Source: Candidatus Omnitrophota bacterium
Lineage (GTDB): Bacteria > Omnitrophota > Gorgyraeia > Pluralincolimonadales > Pluralincolimonadaceae
NCBI GenBank assembly: GCA_030695925.1
Contig: JAUYOH010000140.1
Location: 1 to 59,405, forward strand
Reading direction: 5' to 3'
Length of the DNA stretch: 59,405 nucleotides
The notes under the pieces were generated by a model. It worked only from the letters and a program-made list of their open reading frames with translations, was not told the origin of the DNA and did no database searches. Positions 52,261-59,405 of the stretch are shown one piece after another. The position numbers were made by a program, and so were the translations under genes. How positions within the stretch are numbered: the stretch's first letter is position 1; the number at the start of each line of letters is the position of its first letter.

Positions 52261-53099
52261 GGAAAGTAAACGCCAGAAAAATTCAGGATGCGGTTGCGAG
52301 ACTCGCGATCGAAGCGAATCTTTTTTTAAGAGAGGACGTTCTGAGCGCCTTGAAGAGGGCATATTCAAAAGAGAAGGTGTCCCGCGCGAAGAAGATCTTG
52401 AAGGCGCTGGTCGAGAATGCCGCTATCGCCTCATCTGAAAAGATTCCTATCTGTCAGGATACGGGTATGGCGACGGTATTTTTAGAGGTAGGACAGGGCG
52501 TGATTATAATCGGCGGAGACTTAAATGAAGCGATAAATAAAGGCGTAGCCGAAGGATACAAAAAGGGATTCCTTAGGAAATCCGTGGTCTTTGACCCGCT
52601 ATTAAGGGTTAATACAAAAGATAACACACCGGCAGTGATACATACGAAGATCGTTCCGGGCAGTAAGATAAAGATCACCGTAGCGCCGAAGGGATTCGGA
52701 AGCGAGAATAAGAGCGTTGCGAATATGTTCAGGCCGACCGACGGCGCGGACAGGATAGAACGGTTTATCTTGGAGGCCGTAAAGAAAGCCGGGCCTGACG
52801 CATGCCCGCCATATATTATCGGTGTCGGGATAGGAGGGACACTGGATAAAGCCTGCCTTCTGGCGAAAGAAGCCCTGCTTCGCCGTATAGACAAGAGAAA
52901 TCCGAGACGCCACATCGCCAAGCTGGAGAGCGGCTTATTAAAGAAGATAAATAGGTTAAATATAGGCCCGATGGGATTGGGCGGAAAAGCGACATGTTTA
53001 GGCCTGAATATAGAGGTATACCCGACGCATATCGCCGGCCTTCCGGTCTGTGTCAGTATATCATGCCACGCGACAAGGAGCGCAACGAGAACGTTATAG
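52257..53099 (+). CDS. fumA: Fumarate hydratase class I, alpha subunit
   Basis: 280 residues. Two-subunit, Fe-S type. Cysteines in PICQDTGMATVFLEVG, GGTLDKACLLAKEALL and GLGGKATCLGLNIE are candidates for cluster ligation. Tartrate dehydratase alpha is a close relative and cannot be fully excluded. It overlaps queE by 4 bases although the functions are unrelated. Reversible fumarate/malate hydration, linking to the malate dehydrogenase at 9.2 kb. Confidence 0.9.
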   Translation: MRKVNARKIQDAVARLAIEANLFLREDVLSALKRAYSKEKVSRAKKILKALVENAAIASSEKIPICQDTGMATVFLEVGQGVIIIGGDLNEAINKGVAEGYKKGFLRKSVVFDPLLRVNTKDNTPAVIHTKIVPGSKIKITVAPKGFGSENKSVANMFRPTDGADRIERFILEAVKKAGPDACPPYIIGVGIGGTLDKACLLAKEALLRRIDKRNPRRHIAKLESGLLKKINRLNIGPMGLGGKATCLGLNIEVYPTHIAGLPVCVSISCHATRSATRTL

Positions 53100-53125
53100 A
53101 GTTCATTGAGTTTGTTGAGTTAAAT

Positions 53126-53644
53126 ATGAAGAAAATAAATATTCCTTTGAAAGATAGAGAAATTGCGGAATTGAAAATAGGCGATGAAGTTTTATTAAAT
53201 GGTTATGTCTATACTGCGCGTGACCAGACCCACGTTAGATTGCTAAAGGATATCAAAAAGAACAATCTGCCTTTTGACTTGCGCGGTCAGGCTATCTATT
53301 ACGCCGGGCCGACGCCCGCTCCTTTCGGTAAGGTAATAGGCTCCTGCGGACCGACGACAAGCGGCAGGATGGATGCTTTTACGCCGGCGTTGCTTAAAGC
53401 CGGAGTAAAAGGAATGATAGGTAAGGGCAGGCGCTCGGAAGAAGTAAGGCAGGCGATCAAGAGATATAAGGCGGTCTATTTTTTGACGATCGCCGGCGCC
53501 GGTGCTTATCTCTCAAAAAAGATACTCGAGGCAAAGCCGGTCTTATATAAGGACCTTGGGACAGAGGCGGTCTACAGGCTTAGGATCAAGGATTTTCCCG
53601 CCATTGTCGGGATAGATTCAAAGGGTCGCTCACTATATAAATAA
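53126..53644 (+). CDS. fumB: Fumarate hydratase class I, beta subunit
   Basis: 172 residues from ATG 53126; a longer frame overlapping the alpha gene is not supported by the family N-terminus ([14 protein letters not shown]). [20 protein letters not shown] and [17 protein letters not shown] with the small glycine-rich loop identify the C-terminal, swivel subunit. Completes the class I fumarase. Confidence 0.92.
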   Translation: MKKINIPLKDREIAELKIGDEVLLNGYVYTARDQTHVRLLKDIKKNNLPFDLRGQAIYYAGPTPAPFGKVIGSCGPTTSGRMDAFTPALLKAGVKGMIGKGRRSEEVRQAIKRYKAVYFLTIAGAGAYLSKKILEAKPVLYKDLGTEAVYRLRIKDFPAIVGIDSKGRSLYK

Positions 53645-53660
53645 ACGAAAGGTTAAAAAT

Positions 53661-54392
53661 ATGATTCAGAGACAAGACGGAAGGGGAGCGGAATTTTTAA
53701 GGAAGATAAATATAACGCGCAATTATATGAAATTCGCCGAAGGCTCCTGCCTTATAGAACTGGGAGAAACGAAGGTGATCTGTACCGCCTCTGTCGACGA
53801 GAATGTCCCCCAGTTTTTAAGAGGCAAAGGCACCGGCTGGGTTACGGCGGAATACGCGATGCTGCCGCGTTCATGCCAAACGCGGGTACAGAGAGAAGGA
53901 ATCCGCGGTTCTGTCAGCGGCAGGACTCATGAGATACAGAGGTTGGTGGGCCGTTCTTTGCGCGCTGTCGTTGACATGCCGGCGCTGGGCGAGCGGACGG
54001 TATGGATAGATTGCGATGTCATCCAGGCCGACGGGGGGACGCGGTGCGCCTCGATAACAGGAAGTTTTATCGCGCTTGCCGATGCGTTGACGTGGCTGAA
54101 GAAAAAAGGCCTGATAGAGAAATTGCCTCTATTAGATTATGTCGCGGCCACAAGCGTAGGAATGATAAAAGGCGAGCCTGTTCTGGACTTGACCTTTGGA
54201 GAGGACTCGAATGCCGATGTGGATATGAACATAGTCATGACAGGAAAGGGCAAGTTTATAGAGATACAAGGCACTGCCGAAGGTGAGCCCTTTGACGACC
54301 AAGAGATGCAAAAATTGATTGCCCTGGCAAAGAAAGGCATACTTCAGTTAATCGACCTACAAAAAAAGACTCTGGGAAGCTTAAGTGCTTGA
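53661..54392 (+). CDS. rph: Ribonuclease PH
   Basis: 243 residues. [41 protein letters not shown] and the phosphate-binding [15 protein letters not shown]. Trims the 3' ends of tRNA precursors by phosphorolysis, relevant to the tRNA cluster at 58 kb. Overlaps the next gene by 8 bases, a common rph-rdgB pairing. Confidence 0.96.
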   Translation: MIQRQDGRGAEFLRKINITRNYMKFAEGSCLIELGETKVICTASVDENVPQFLRGKGTGWVTAEYAMLPRSCQTRVQREGIRGSVSGRTHEIQRLVGRSLRAVVDMPALGERTVWIDCDVIQADGGTRCASITGSFIALADALTWLKKKGLIEKLPLLDYVAATSVGMIKGEPVLDLTFGEDSNADVDMNIVMTGKGKFIEIQGTAEGEPFDDQEMQKLIALAKKGILQLIDLQKKTLGSLSA

Positions 54393-54978
54393 GATCGTCA
54401 TCTCTTCCAGAAACAAAGAGAAGAAGCGCGAGTTAAAATCCCTCCTTAAAGGTTTAAAGATAAAAGTATTGGATTTAAACGATTTTCCCGCTGCCCCGAA
54501 AGTAGAGGAGAAGGGAAAGACCTTCGAAGAGAACGCCGCAACCAAAGCGCTTACGGTCGCGCGATTCACCAAGAGATTGACCCTTGCCGACGATTCCGGA
54601 CTAGAGGTGGAGGCGTTGGGCGGCAGGCCCGGCGTTTATTCGGCGAGGTTCGCCGGAGAGAACGCCACTTATGAGGTGAATAACCGCAAACTCCTGAGAG
54701 CTCTCGAGAGGATTCCTAATCCGAAGAGAAAGGCCAAATTTGTCTGTGTTATCGCTATTGCCGATAAGAATAAACTAGTCGGTCTTGTGAGAGGGGAGTG
54801 CATCGGCCGGATAACATTTGAGCCGAAGGGCAGGAACGGTTTTGGTTATGATCCCGTTTTCTTCTCGCCTAAATATAATAAGACTTTTGCGCAATTGAGC
54901 TCTAAGGAAAAGAATTCTGTAAGCCACCGCGGCCGCGCTCTGAAGAAAGCAAAGGTACTTATTCAGGGCTGCCTTTGA
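54385..54978 (+). CDS. rdgB: Non-canonical purine NTP pyrophosphatase (RdgB/HAM1)
   Basis: 197 residues from GTG 54385. [55 protein letters not shown] and GFGYDPVF are typical. Removes ITP, dITP and XTP from the nucleotide pool. The 3' end overlaps the convergent AsmA-like gene by 20 bases. Confidence 0.95.
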   Translation: MLEIVISSRNKEKKRELKSLLKGLKIKVLDLNDFPAAPKVEEKGKTFEENAATKALTVARFTKRLTLADDSGLEVEALGGRPGVYSARFAGENATYEVNNRKLLRALERIPNPKRKAKFVCVIAIADKNKLVGLVRGECIGRITFEPKGRNGFGYDPVFFSPKYNKTFAQLSSKEKNSVSHRGRALKKAKVLIQGCL

Positions 54979-57847
54979 AAAGCCCTTTCATAAATTTGTT
55001 ATTGAATATCTTATCGATCGGGATCGGATTTACCTTAAATTTCGGTTCCGCCGTTGTGCCCTCCAGCTTTATATCGCCTAAGTAGTTTCCCTCTTTGTCG
55101 ATAAAGAAATCGCGAATTGGGCCGAGAGAGGAAGGCACCTCAAGCAGGCCTTTGTCAAACGCCGCTGTCACATGGAAATTAAGATTCCCGTCGAAATCAA
55201 CCGTCCCATCGCCTATCAAATTCATCTGCGGCGAACGGAGTTCGGTATCGCTTGTGGAAATTATCTTATTGCCGACCGTAAAATTTCCACGCGCCTCTCC
55301 GAAGACTATCTTGCTTACGCCGGGTATGTAAAGTATGTTAGCGAGGCCCGCAAAGACAGGCAATTCCCAAAACCTGCCGTTTATTATCGCAAACTGCCCT
55401 TTGCCCCTTAAGGTTTCTATGTTATTCCCGAAACCTCCAAATTGTCCCGTCGCATAAAAAAAGCCCCGCAGGTCCTTGTCCTTAAATCCGGCAGCATCCT
55501 TCCATTTGCTTATGTCGATGTTTTTTATATCAAGTTCGATTACATATTGGGGATTTTGTTGAGTGCAGTCGATTGCCACGTTGGCGGTTAGATTACCACC
55601 GTAGGGATTTGCCGTTATCTTAGGCATCGATATAAAATTATCTTTTAATTTATACTCGAAGGAGAGGTTATCGAATTTTAAATTCTTGACAAGCAGCTGC
55701 GCTGATTCCGTCACGGCATCTATCTGCCAGGTCTTCTGATCGTTCCATTTTCCGTCGAAGATGAATTTGGATGATACCGCGCCCGACATCTTAAGATTAT
55801 CGACCAATTCGGCATTTTGCTTAGGAATCCACTTCTTCATCTCATTAATATCGGTTACGAGGCTTCCGTGTACCTTTAAGAGGGGGTCCTTAAAATCGGT
55901 AACGGAACCGATTATGTTAAACCGCCCATTTTTATTTTTTCCTTCAAATTTACTCAAATCCAACTGCCAGGTTTGCTGATCCTTCCATCTTCCGTTAAAA
56001 CCGAAGCTAGTCGATAAAGTGCCTTCGCCTATTTTGGCCAGCAAGTCCGCGCTGTCCTTCGGCAGATAATTTTTTATGTCGCCTATCTCCGTGTTGACGT
56101 TTCCACGGATATTCAGGAGGGGATCCTTGAAATCGGCAAAAGAACCGGCAAGCGCAAACTGCGTATTTTTATATTTTCCTGCGAACTTACTGAATGTTAA
56201 AGCGGAGTCCAGAGATTGGAAGACGGTGTCCAGCTTCAGGTCTTCCGAAGCGATGGAGAGGTCAAATGTCGGCGTCTTGAGATTGGTTATATTGCCGTTT
56301 AATTTATATACAGTATTATCGAAGGCCGCCGAGATGTTTTTTAAATTCACGGAATCGTCTTTTGAGATAAGGGTGCCGCTTATAGAGGTCACTGGCTTGT
56401 CAAGGAAATCAGGTTTTATGCTGCAATTGAGGAGTTCCGATGTTAAAGTATACACAAGGGGGACCTTCTCGTTATCGAGCGGCCCGCTTACGTTAAGAGA
56501 TACCTTGCTCCTCCCGGCTATCGCGTAACCCTTTAATTTATCTTTCATTTCGGGTGTCAGGAACTCGTTAAGTCGGGCTAGGTCGAGTTCTGTCTTTGCC
56601 GTAAGGTCAAGATAGGGGGCCGCGTAATCTTTTAAGCTTCCCGCGAAAGTAAGGTCGAGATTGCGCGACACGCCCTTGACCGAGTCAGCCCATAATCTGG
56701 CCTCGGTGAAATATATCTTTCCGTTTACCTTATCAATGACATCAAAGTTCGGGATGCCCTTTATCTTGACATCTTTCAGGAGCGCGTCCGCGTTGTATTT
56801 GAGCGTTGTCTTATCTTTGGCGTCAAAGGTGAATTTGCCGTTCGCGTCTGCGCCGCCTGTAAAAGAAAAAGATCTGCCGTTTAAGTCGAGATTATCTATT
56901 TTCGCGGCCGCCGATACGGAACAAGGCATTTTTGTCTTATCCTTTAATTCCATCACCATCCTGCCGCTTAGATCGATGCCGCCCTTTATGATAAGCTCCT
57001 CGCGCGTTATATTCAGGCTGCTTACCGCCGAAATGGCTTCTATAGTCAGCCTGTTTTCGGGAACGTAAAGCAGGCTCAAGTTGCCGCTTAAGTTTCCCTG
57101 CAGGGATTTAAACGGCAGGCCGGTGTAATACGGCTGGAATTCGGCAAACGGGATATTCTTGAGCCGAAGGTTAAGGATCATCTCCTTTTTTAGGGGGTCG
57201 AATTCACCGTCGGCGGATATGGAATTTTTCTGCTTTATCCCCAATTCCGCGTTTAATTTATATTTGATCTTAAGAGGGTATGAGACAGACGCCCGGAGAT
57301 CAACATCTTTCAGATCCCTTGAGAAGACCGGCTCAAGGGCGCGGTCTTCAAACGTGCAGGTCGCGTTTGAGACCGAGATATTATATACGATGACGCTGTA
57401 TTCCTGCGGTTTTGTCTTCGGCTGGCTCAGAAAAAGAAGGGATTCAAAATTCCATTTATTCTCATTGTCTACCGTCAATACGAATTTCGTGGATTCGGCC
57501 TTTATCAACGGGACTATTATCTTCTTTTGCTCAAAGAGGGGAAGATAGAGGATATTGAAGTATATCTTTTTTATCTCCAGGAATTTTCTGTTGTATTTCA
57601 GGTCATCGGAGAAGGTGAGGTTCCTTAGCGTGATCCCTCTAAAGGGGTTATAATAGATACTCCCTAAGGTCACTTCGCGGCCTGTCGCCTTCGTAAGGTA
57701 TTCTATGACGAGGGCCTTACCCTTGACCGGAAGGATATATTCGTTGGCATACCAGATTCCTGTCGAGGCAAATATGCCCAGAAGTATCAGGAAGAGGAGC
57801 GCCTTCTTAAGAAATGGGATGCCGCGGCGTTTCTGCTGTCCTTGCAT
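54959..57847 (-). CDS. AsmA-like / DUF748-type envelope protein
   Basis: 962 residues on the minus strand. One N-terminal transmembrane helix (LLFLILLGIFASTGIWY, about 16-33), then a very long region of beta-strand repeats typical of AsmA/TamB-type bridge-like lipid transport proteins (GREVTLGSIYYNPFRGITLRN near the N-terminus, an AsmA_2-like C-terminus about 830-950). Residues about 540-720 hold two imperfect repeats (FADFKDPLLNIRGNVNTEI; VTDFKDPLLKVHGSLVTDI). Probably spans the periplasm and moves or organises phospholipids, in line with the Mla genes. Family assignment is by pattern only. Confidence 0.85.
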   Translation of the reverse strand: MQGQQKRRGIPFLKKALLFLILLGIFASTGIWYANEYILPVKGKALVIEYLTKATGREVTLGSIYYNPFRGITLRNLTFSDDLKYNRKFLEIKKIYFNILYLPLFEQKKIIVPLIKAESTKFVLTVDNENKWNFESLLFLSQPKTKPQEYSVIVYNISVSNATCTFEDRALEPVFSRDLKDVDLRASVSYPLKIKYKLNAELGIKQKNSISADGEFDPLKKEMILNLRLKNIPFAEFQPYYTGLPFKSLQGNLSGNLSLLYVPENRLTIEAISAVSSLNITREELIIKGGIDLSGRMVMELKDKTKMPCSVSAAAKIDNLDLNGRSFSFTGGADANGKFTFDAKDKTTLKYNADALLKDVKIKGIPNFDVIDKVNGKIYFTEARLWADSVKGVSRNLDLTFAGSLKDYAAPYLDLTAKTELDLARLNEFLTPEMKDKLKGYAIAGRSKVSLNVSGPLDNEKVPLVYTLTSELLNCSIKPDFLDKPVTSISGTLISKDDSVNLKNISAAFDNTVYKLNGNITNLKTPTFDLSIASEDLKLDTVFQSLDSALTFSKFAGKYKNTQFALAGSFADFKDPLLNIRGNVNTEIGDIKNYLPKDSADLLAKIGEGTLSTSFGFNGRWKDQQTWQLDLSKFEGKNKNGRFNIIGSVTDFKDPLLKVHGSLVTDINEMKKWIPKQNAELVDNLKMSGAVSSKFIFDGKWNDQKTWQIDAVTESAQLLVKNLKFDNLSFEYKLKDNFISMPKITANPYGGNLTANVAIDCTQQNPQYVIELDIKNIDISKWKDAAGFKDKDLRGFFYATGQFGGFGNNIETLRGKGQFAIINGRFWELPVFAGLANILYIPGVSKIVFGEARGNFTVGNKIISTSDTELRSPQMNLIGDGTVDFDGNLNFHVTAAFDKGLLEVPSSLGPIRDFFIDKEGNYLGDIKLEGTTAEPKFKVNPIPIDKIFNNKFMKGLFKGSPE

Positions 57848-57897
57848 GGTTATATTCTATTAGATTTGGAGGGCCTTTTCAATCTTAAAAGAAAGGT

Positions 57898-57926
57898 TTG
57901 ACTTTTGGAGGTCGAATTGGTAAAAT
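57898..57926 (+). promoter_or_regulatory. Promoter upstream of the tRNA cluster
   Basis: TTGACT (57898-57903), 17 bases, TAAAAT (57921-57926) with TGG in front (extended -10). Transcription would start near 57933. Confidence 0.7.
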
Positions 57927-57945
57927 TTAAGTGCAAGACTATATC

Positions 57946-57972
57946 CGCTCTCGACGATTGAGAGCGTTTTTT
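57946..57972 (+). terminator. Terminator-like hairpin between promoter and tRNA-Pro
   Basis: CGCTCTC (57946-57952) and GAGAGCG (57960-57966), 7-base loop, then TTTTTT. It lies only about 13 bases after the predicted transcription start and 22 bases before tRNA-Pro. Confidence 0.8.
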
Positions 57973-57993
57973 AATCTATTTTTTGATATAATA

Positions 57994-58071
57994 CGGGGCG
58001 TAGCGCAGTTTGGCTAGCGCGTCTGCTTTGGGAGCAGAAGGTCCTCGGTTCAAGTCCGAGCGCCCCGACCA
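57994..58071 (+). tRNA. tRNA-Pro (anticodon TGG)
   Basis: CGGGGCG acceptor with CGCCCCG, A73, encoded CCA (58069-58071). The anticodon stem TCTGC/GCAGA encloses TTTGGGA, so TGG. T arm CTCGG-TTCAAGT-CCGAG. The last 18 bases are repeated at 58221-58238. Confidence 0.97.
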
Positions 58072-58238
58072 GTTTGATAAATAGCAGATTAAGTAGACTT
58101 GAACCGAAGGGGTTGCAGGGGAGATCGTCCCCTACTCTTCAAAGAAGGGGCTTCGCGGGGAAACATAAGTTTCCACGCGGGAGCGACTCCGACGCATAGT
58201 CGGAGGAGCGACGGTTTAATGTCCGAGCGCCCCGACCA
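58072..58238 (+). other. Structured cassette bounded by a duplicated tRNA-Pro 3' end
   Basis: 167 bases between the two copies of an 18-base tRNA 3' end (58054-58071 and 58221-58238). It contains several hairpins: an inverted copy of the T-arm (58096-58107 against 58045-58056), AGGGGA/TCCCCT, a CGCG-GGAAAC/GTTTCC-CGCG hairpin and CTCCGAC/GTCGGAG. No coding frame. It could be a small non-autonomous element inserted at the tRNA, or a degenerate tRNA duplication. Confidence 0.6.
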
Positions 58239-58281
58239 TGAATTCGCCTAATATTTTAGGAAGCAATTTGTTTTTTTGAAC

Positions 58282-58358
58282 GCGCCTGTAGCTCAGTTGG
58301 ATAGAGCAGCTGCCTTCTAAGCAGCGGGCCGGGCGTTCGAGTCGCCCCAGGCGCGCCA
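58282..58358 (+). tRNA. tRNA-Arg (anticodon TCT)
   Basis: GCGCCTG acceptor with CAGGCGC, discriminator G, encoded CCA (58356-58358). The anticodon stem GCTGC/GCAGC encloses CTTCTAA, so TCT, reading AGA. T arm GGGCG-TTCGAGT-CGCCC. Preceded by a T-run (58270-58277) that may belong to the upstream cassette. Confidence 0.95.
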
Positions 58359-58360
58359 GA

Positions 58361-58446
58361 GTCTTGACTGCGCAGCGGTCAAGACCTCCCCATCGCATTG
58401 ATTTGTTTCTGGTCCACGATAGAGACCGAAACAAATCAGATGGGGA
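58361..58446 (+). other. Two long hairpins after tRNA-Arg
   Basis: GTCTTGAC (58361-58368) with GTCAAGAC (58378-58385) is perfect. A second arm (58387-58414) pairs with 58422-58446 with two small bulges, giving over 20 pairs. They lie between tRNA-Arg and tRNA-His and hold no coding frame. Confidence 0.75.
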
Positions 58447-58468
58447 TAAAATAGATATATAAATACGC

Positions 58469-58546
58469 GGTGGGTGTAGCTCAGCTGGTTAGAGCACTTG
58501 ACTGTGGCTCAAGTGGTCGCGGGTTCGAATCCCGTCATCCACCCCA
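58469..58546 (+). tRNA. tRNA-His (anticodon GTG)
   Basis: GTGGGTG acceptor (from 58470) with CATCCAC, G-1 at 58469 facing C73, encoded CCA (58544-58546). The anticodon stem CTTGA/TCAAG encloses CTGTGGC, so GTG. The G-1/C73 pair is the histidine identity element. Confidence 0.97.
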
Positions 58547-58558
58547 TATTAATATTTG

Positions 58559-58587
58559 TTGAATTTTATATAAAAGTTAGCTATACT
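58559..58587 (+). promoter_or_regulatory. Promoter of the glycosyltransferase leader
   Basis: TTGAAT (58559-58564), 17 bases, TATACT (58582-58587). Starts a roughly 160-base leader with a hairpin, a tiny frame and a terminator before the gene. Confidence 0.55.
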
Positions 58588-58664
58588 CCTTACTAAGATA
58601 GTTGGAAGAATGGTAAAGGGTCCGGAAATAGTCTGAATATTTTCGGAGGAATTTGATGGTCGGG

Positions 58665-58700
58665 CCGCCATCTGATGAAACATCAGATGGCGGTTTTATT
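58665..58700 (+). terminator. Strong Rho-independent terminator in the leader
   Basis: CCGCCATCTGATG (58665-58677) pairs perfectly with CATCAGATGGCGG (58681-58693), 3-base loop, followed by TTTTATTT. It ends the tRNA transcript or works as an attenuator for the glycosyltransferase. Confidence 0.93.
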
Positions 58701-58751
58701 TATGGCTATTATTATGTATAATAAGAAAAGGGAATAACTAGAAAAAATACC

Positions 58752-59405
58752 ATGGCCAATGATATTAAGAAGATAGCATTCATAGGCAATTATCTTCCCA
58801 GGCGTTGCGGCATCGCGACTTTTACCACGGATATCTGCGAGACGTTCGCGACCCTGAACCCATCTGTCCAGGTATTCGCGATACCTGTCACAGATATCGA
58901 GGAAGGTTACGATTACCCGGAGCGCGTACGTTTCGAGATCAAAGAGCAGGATATAGACTCGTATAAAGCGGCGGCGGATTTCCTCAACCTCAACAATATC
59001 GATGTTGTCTGTCTTCAACACGAATTCGGTATTTTCGGAGGGGACGCAGGAAGTTATATATTGGCCTTATTACGCCAATTGAATATGCCTATCATAACGA
59101 CCCTGCACACCGTACTGAAAAATCCGTCCGCGCGCCAAAGACGCGTGATGGATGAATTGCTTGGCCTGTCTGATTATGCGGTTGTAATGACGCAAAAAGC
59201 TGTCGACATCCTTCAGGCGGTAAATAAGATATACGGATCTAAGATACGGTTGGTCCCACACGGGATACCCGACATTTCTTTTATCGACCCCAATTTTTAC
59301 AAAGACCAGTATGGGGTCGAGGGCAAAACCACACTTCTGACGTTCGGACTGCTTTCGCCGCGCAAGGGGATAGAGGTTGTCCTGCGCGCGCTTCCCAAAG
59401 TCATA
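58752..59405 (+). CDS. Glycosyltransferase family 4-type protein, 3' truncated by window edge
   Basis: The first 218 codons are visible and open to the end of the window. KKIAFIGNYLPRRCGIATFTTDI is the start of a GT-B N-terminal domain, with VVCLQHEFGIFGGDAGSY, PIITTLHTVL and LVPHGIPD, as in large GT4 mannosyl/glucosyltransferases that are often fused to further domains. LLSPRKGIEVVLRALP begins the nucleotide-sugar half. No strong Shine-Dalgarno before ATG 58752. Confidence 0.88.
   Translation, partial: MANDIKKIAFIGNYLPRRCGIATFTTDICETFATLNPSVQVFAIPVTDIEEGYDYPERVRFEIKEQDIDSYKAAADFLNLNNIDVVCLQHEFGIFGGDAGSYILALLRQLNMPIITTLHTVLKNPSARQRRVMDELLGLSDYAVVMTQKAVDILQAVNKIYGSKIRLVPHGIPDISFIDPNFYKDQYGVEGKTTLLTFGLLSPRKGIEVVLRALPKVI

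Noticed and set aside
52994-53125. Upstream extension of the fumarase beta gene
   Set aside because: It overlaps the alpha gene, and the family N-terminus starts at ATG 53126.
57987-57992. TATAAT one base before tRNA-Pro as its promoter
   Set aside because: A -10 here would start transcription inside the mature tRNA, so it cannot make it.
1-59405. CRISPR array, prophage or insertion sequence
   Set aside because: No regular direct repeats with spacers, and no transposase, integrase or phage genes were seen; the only repeats are palindromic elements.

Overview
The window reads as a chromosomal segment of a Gram-negative-type anaerobic or microaerophilic bacterium, most likely an uncultivated lineage near Omnitrophota and the PVC group. 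That placement is inferred from gene content: archease with RtcB, class II ribonucleotide reductase, ADP-forming acyl-CoA synthetase, two-subunit glycine decarboxylase, Mla-type lipid transport with a predicted outer-membrane barrel, a PEP-CTERM remnant and dispersed GC-rich palindromes. No phage genes, transposases or CRISPR arrays were seen. Genes are tightly packed with many 1 to 30 base overlaps, mostly on the plus strand.

Layout. 0-7 kb: end of an ADP-forming acyl-CoA synthetase, then gcvT-gcvH-gcvPA-gcvPB, a LipM/LplA-type lipoyl protein and a ferredoxin (glycine cleavage or synthesis and its lipoylation). 7.4-11.1 kb: LeuC/LeuD-type hydro-lyase, malate dehydrogenase and polyprenyl diphosphate synthase. 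11.2-13.5 kb: a decayed PEP-CTERM gene, then tatA (54 codons), tatC, yqeY and an adenosine-specific kinase family gene. 13.5-19.1 kb: a structured RNA candidate in front of a Nudix gene, a UvrD-type helicase, gpmA, archease and rtcB. 19.2-23 kb: an NrdR-type operator, nrdJ, dcd and an OGG1-type glycosylase. 24.6-27.9 kb: two tandem ATP-grasp ligases coupled to a lysine 2,3-aminomutase. 28.5-33.5 kb: purH, folC, mnmE, folE.

34-42.7 kb is an envelope block: L,D-transpeptidase, accA, RsbW-like kinase, STAS protein, mlaE-mlaF-mlaD, FecR protein, beta-barrel protein and a CHASE2-SpoIIE phosphatase. The kinase, STAS substrate and phosphatase needed for partner switching therefore bracket the Mla genes. 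This is the strongest candidate in the window for an undescribed regulatory arrangement.

42.8-54.9 kb: spoVG, yraN, comM, a YbaK deacylase, tRNA-Leu, glycogen phosphorylase, smpB-ssrA, an amidase, murI, queD-queC-queE (queC has a suspicious A7 tract at its start), two-subunit fumarase, rph and rdgB. 55-59.4 kb: a 962-residue AsmA-like protein on the minus strand, a tRNA-Pro/Arg/His cluster with unusually structured spacers, and the start of a glycosyltransferase behind a leader that looks like an attenuator.

A family of about 37-97 base palindromes (CCCCTCAC...GTGAGGGG) occurs five times. Two copies lie in frame inside gcvT and the lipM-like gene.
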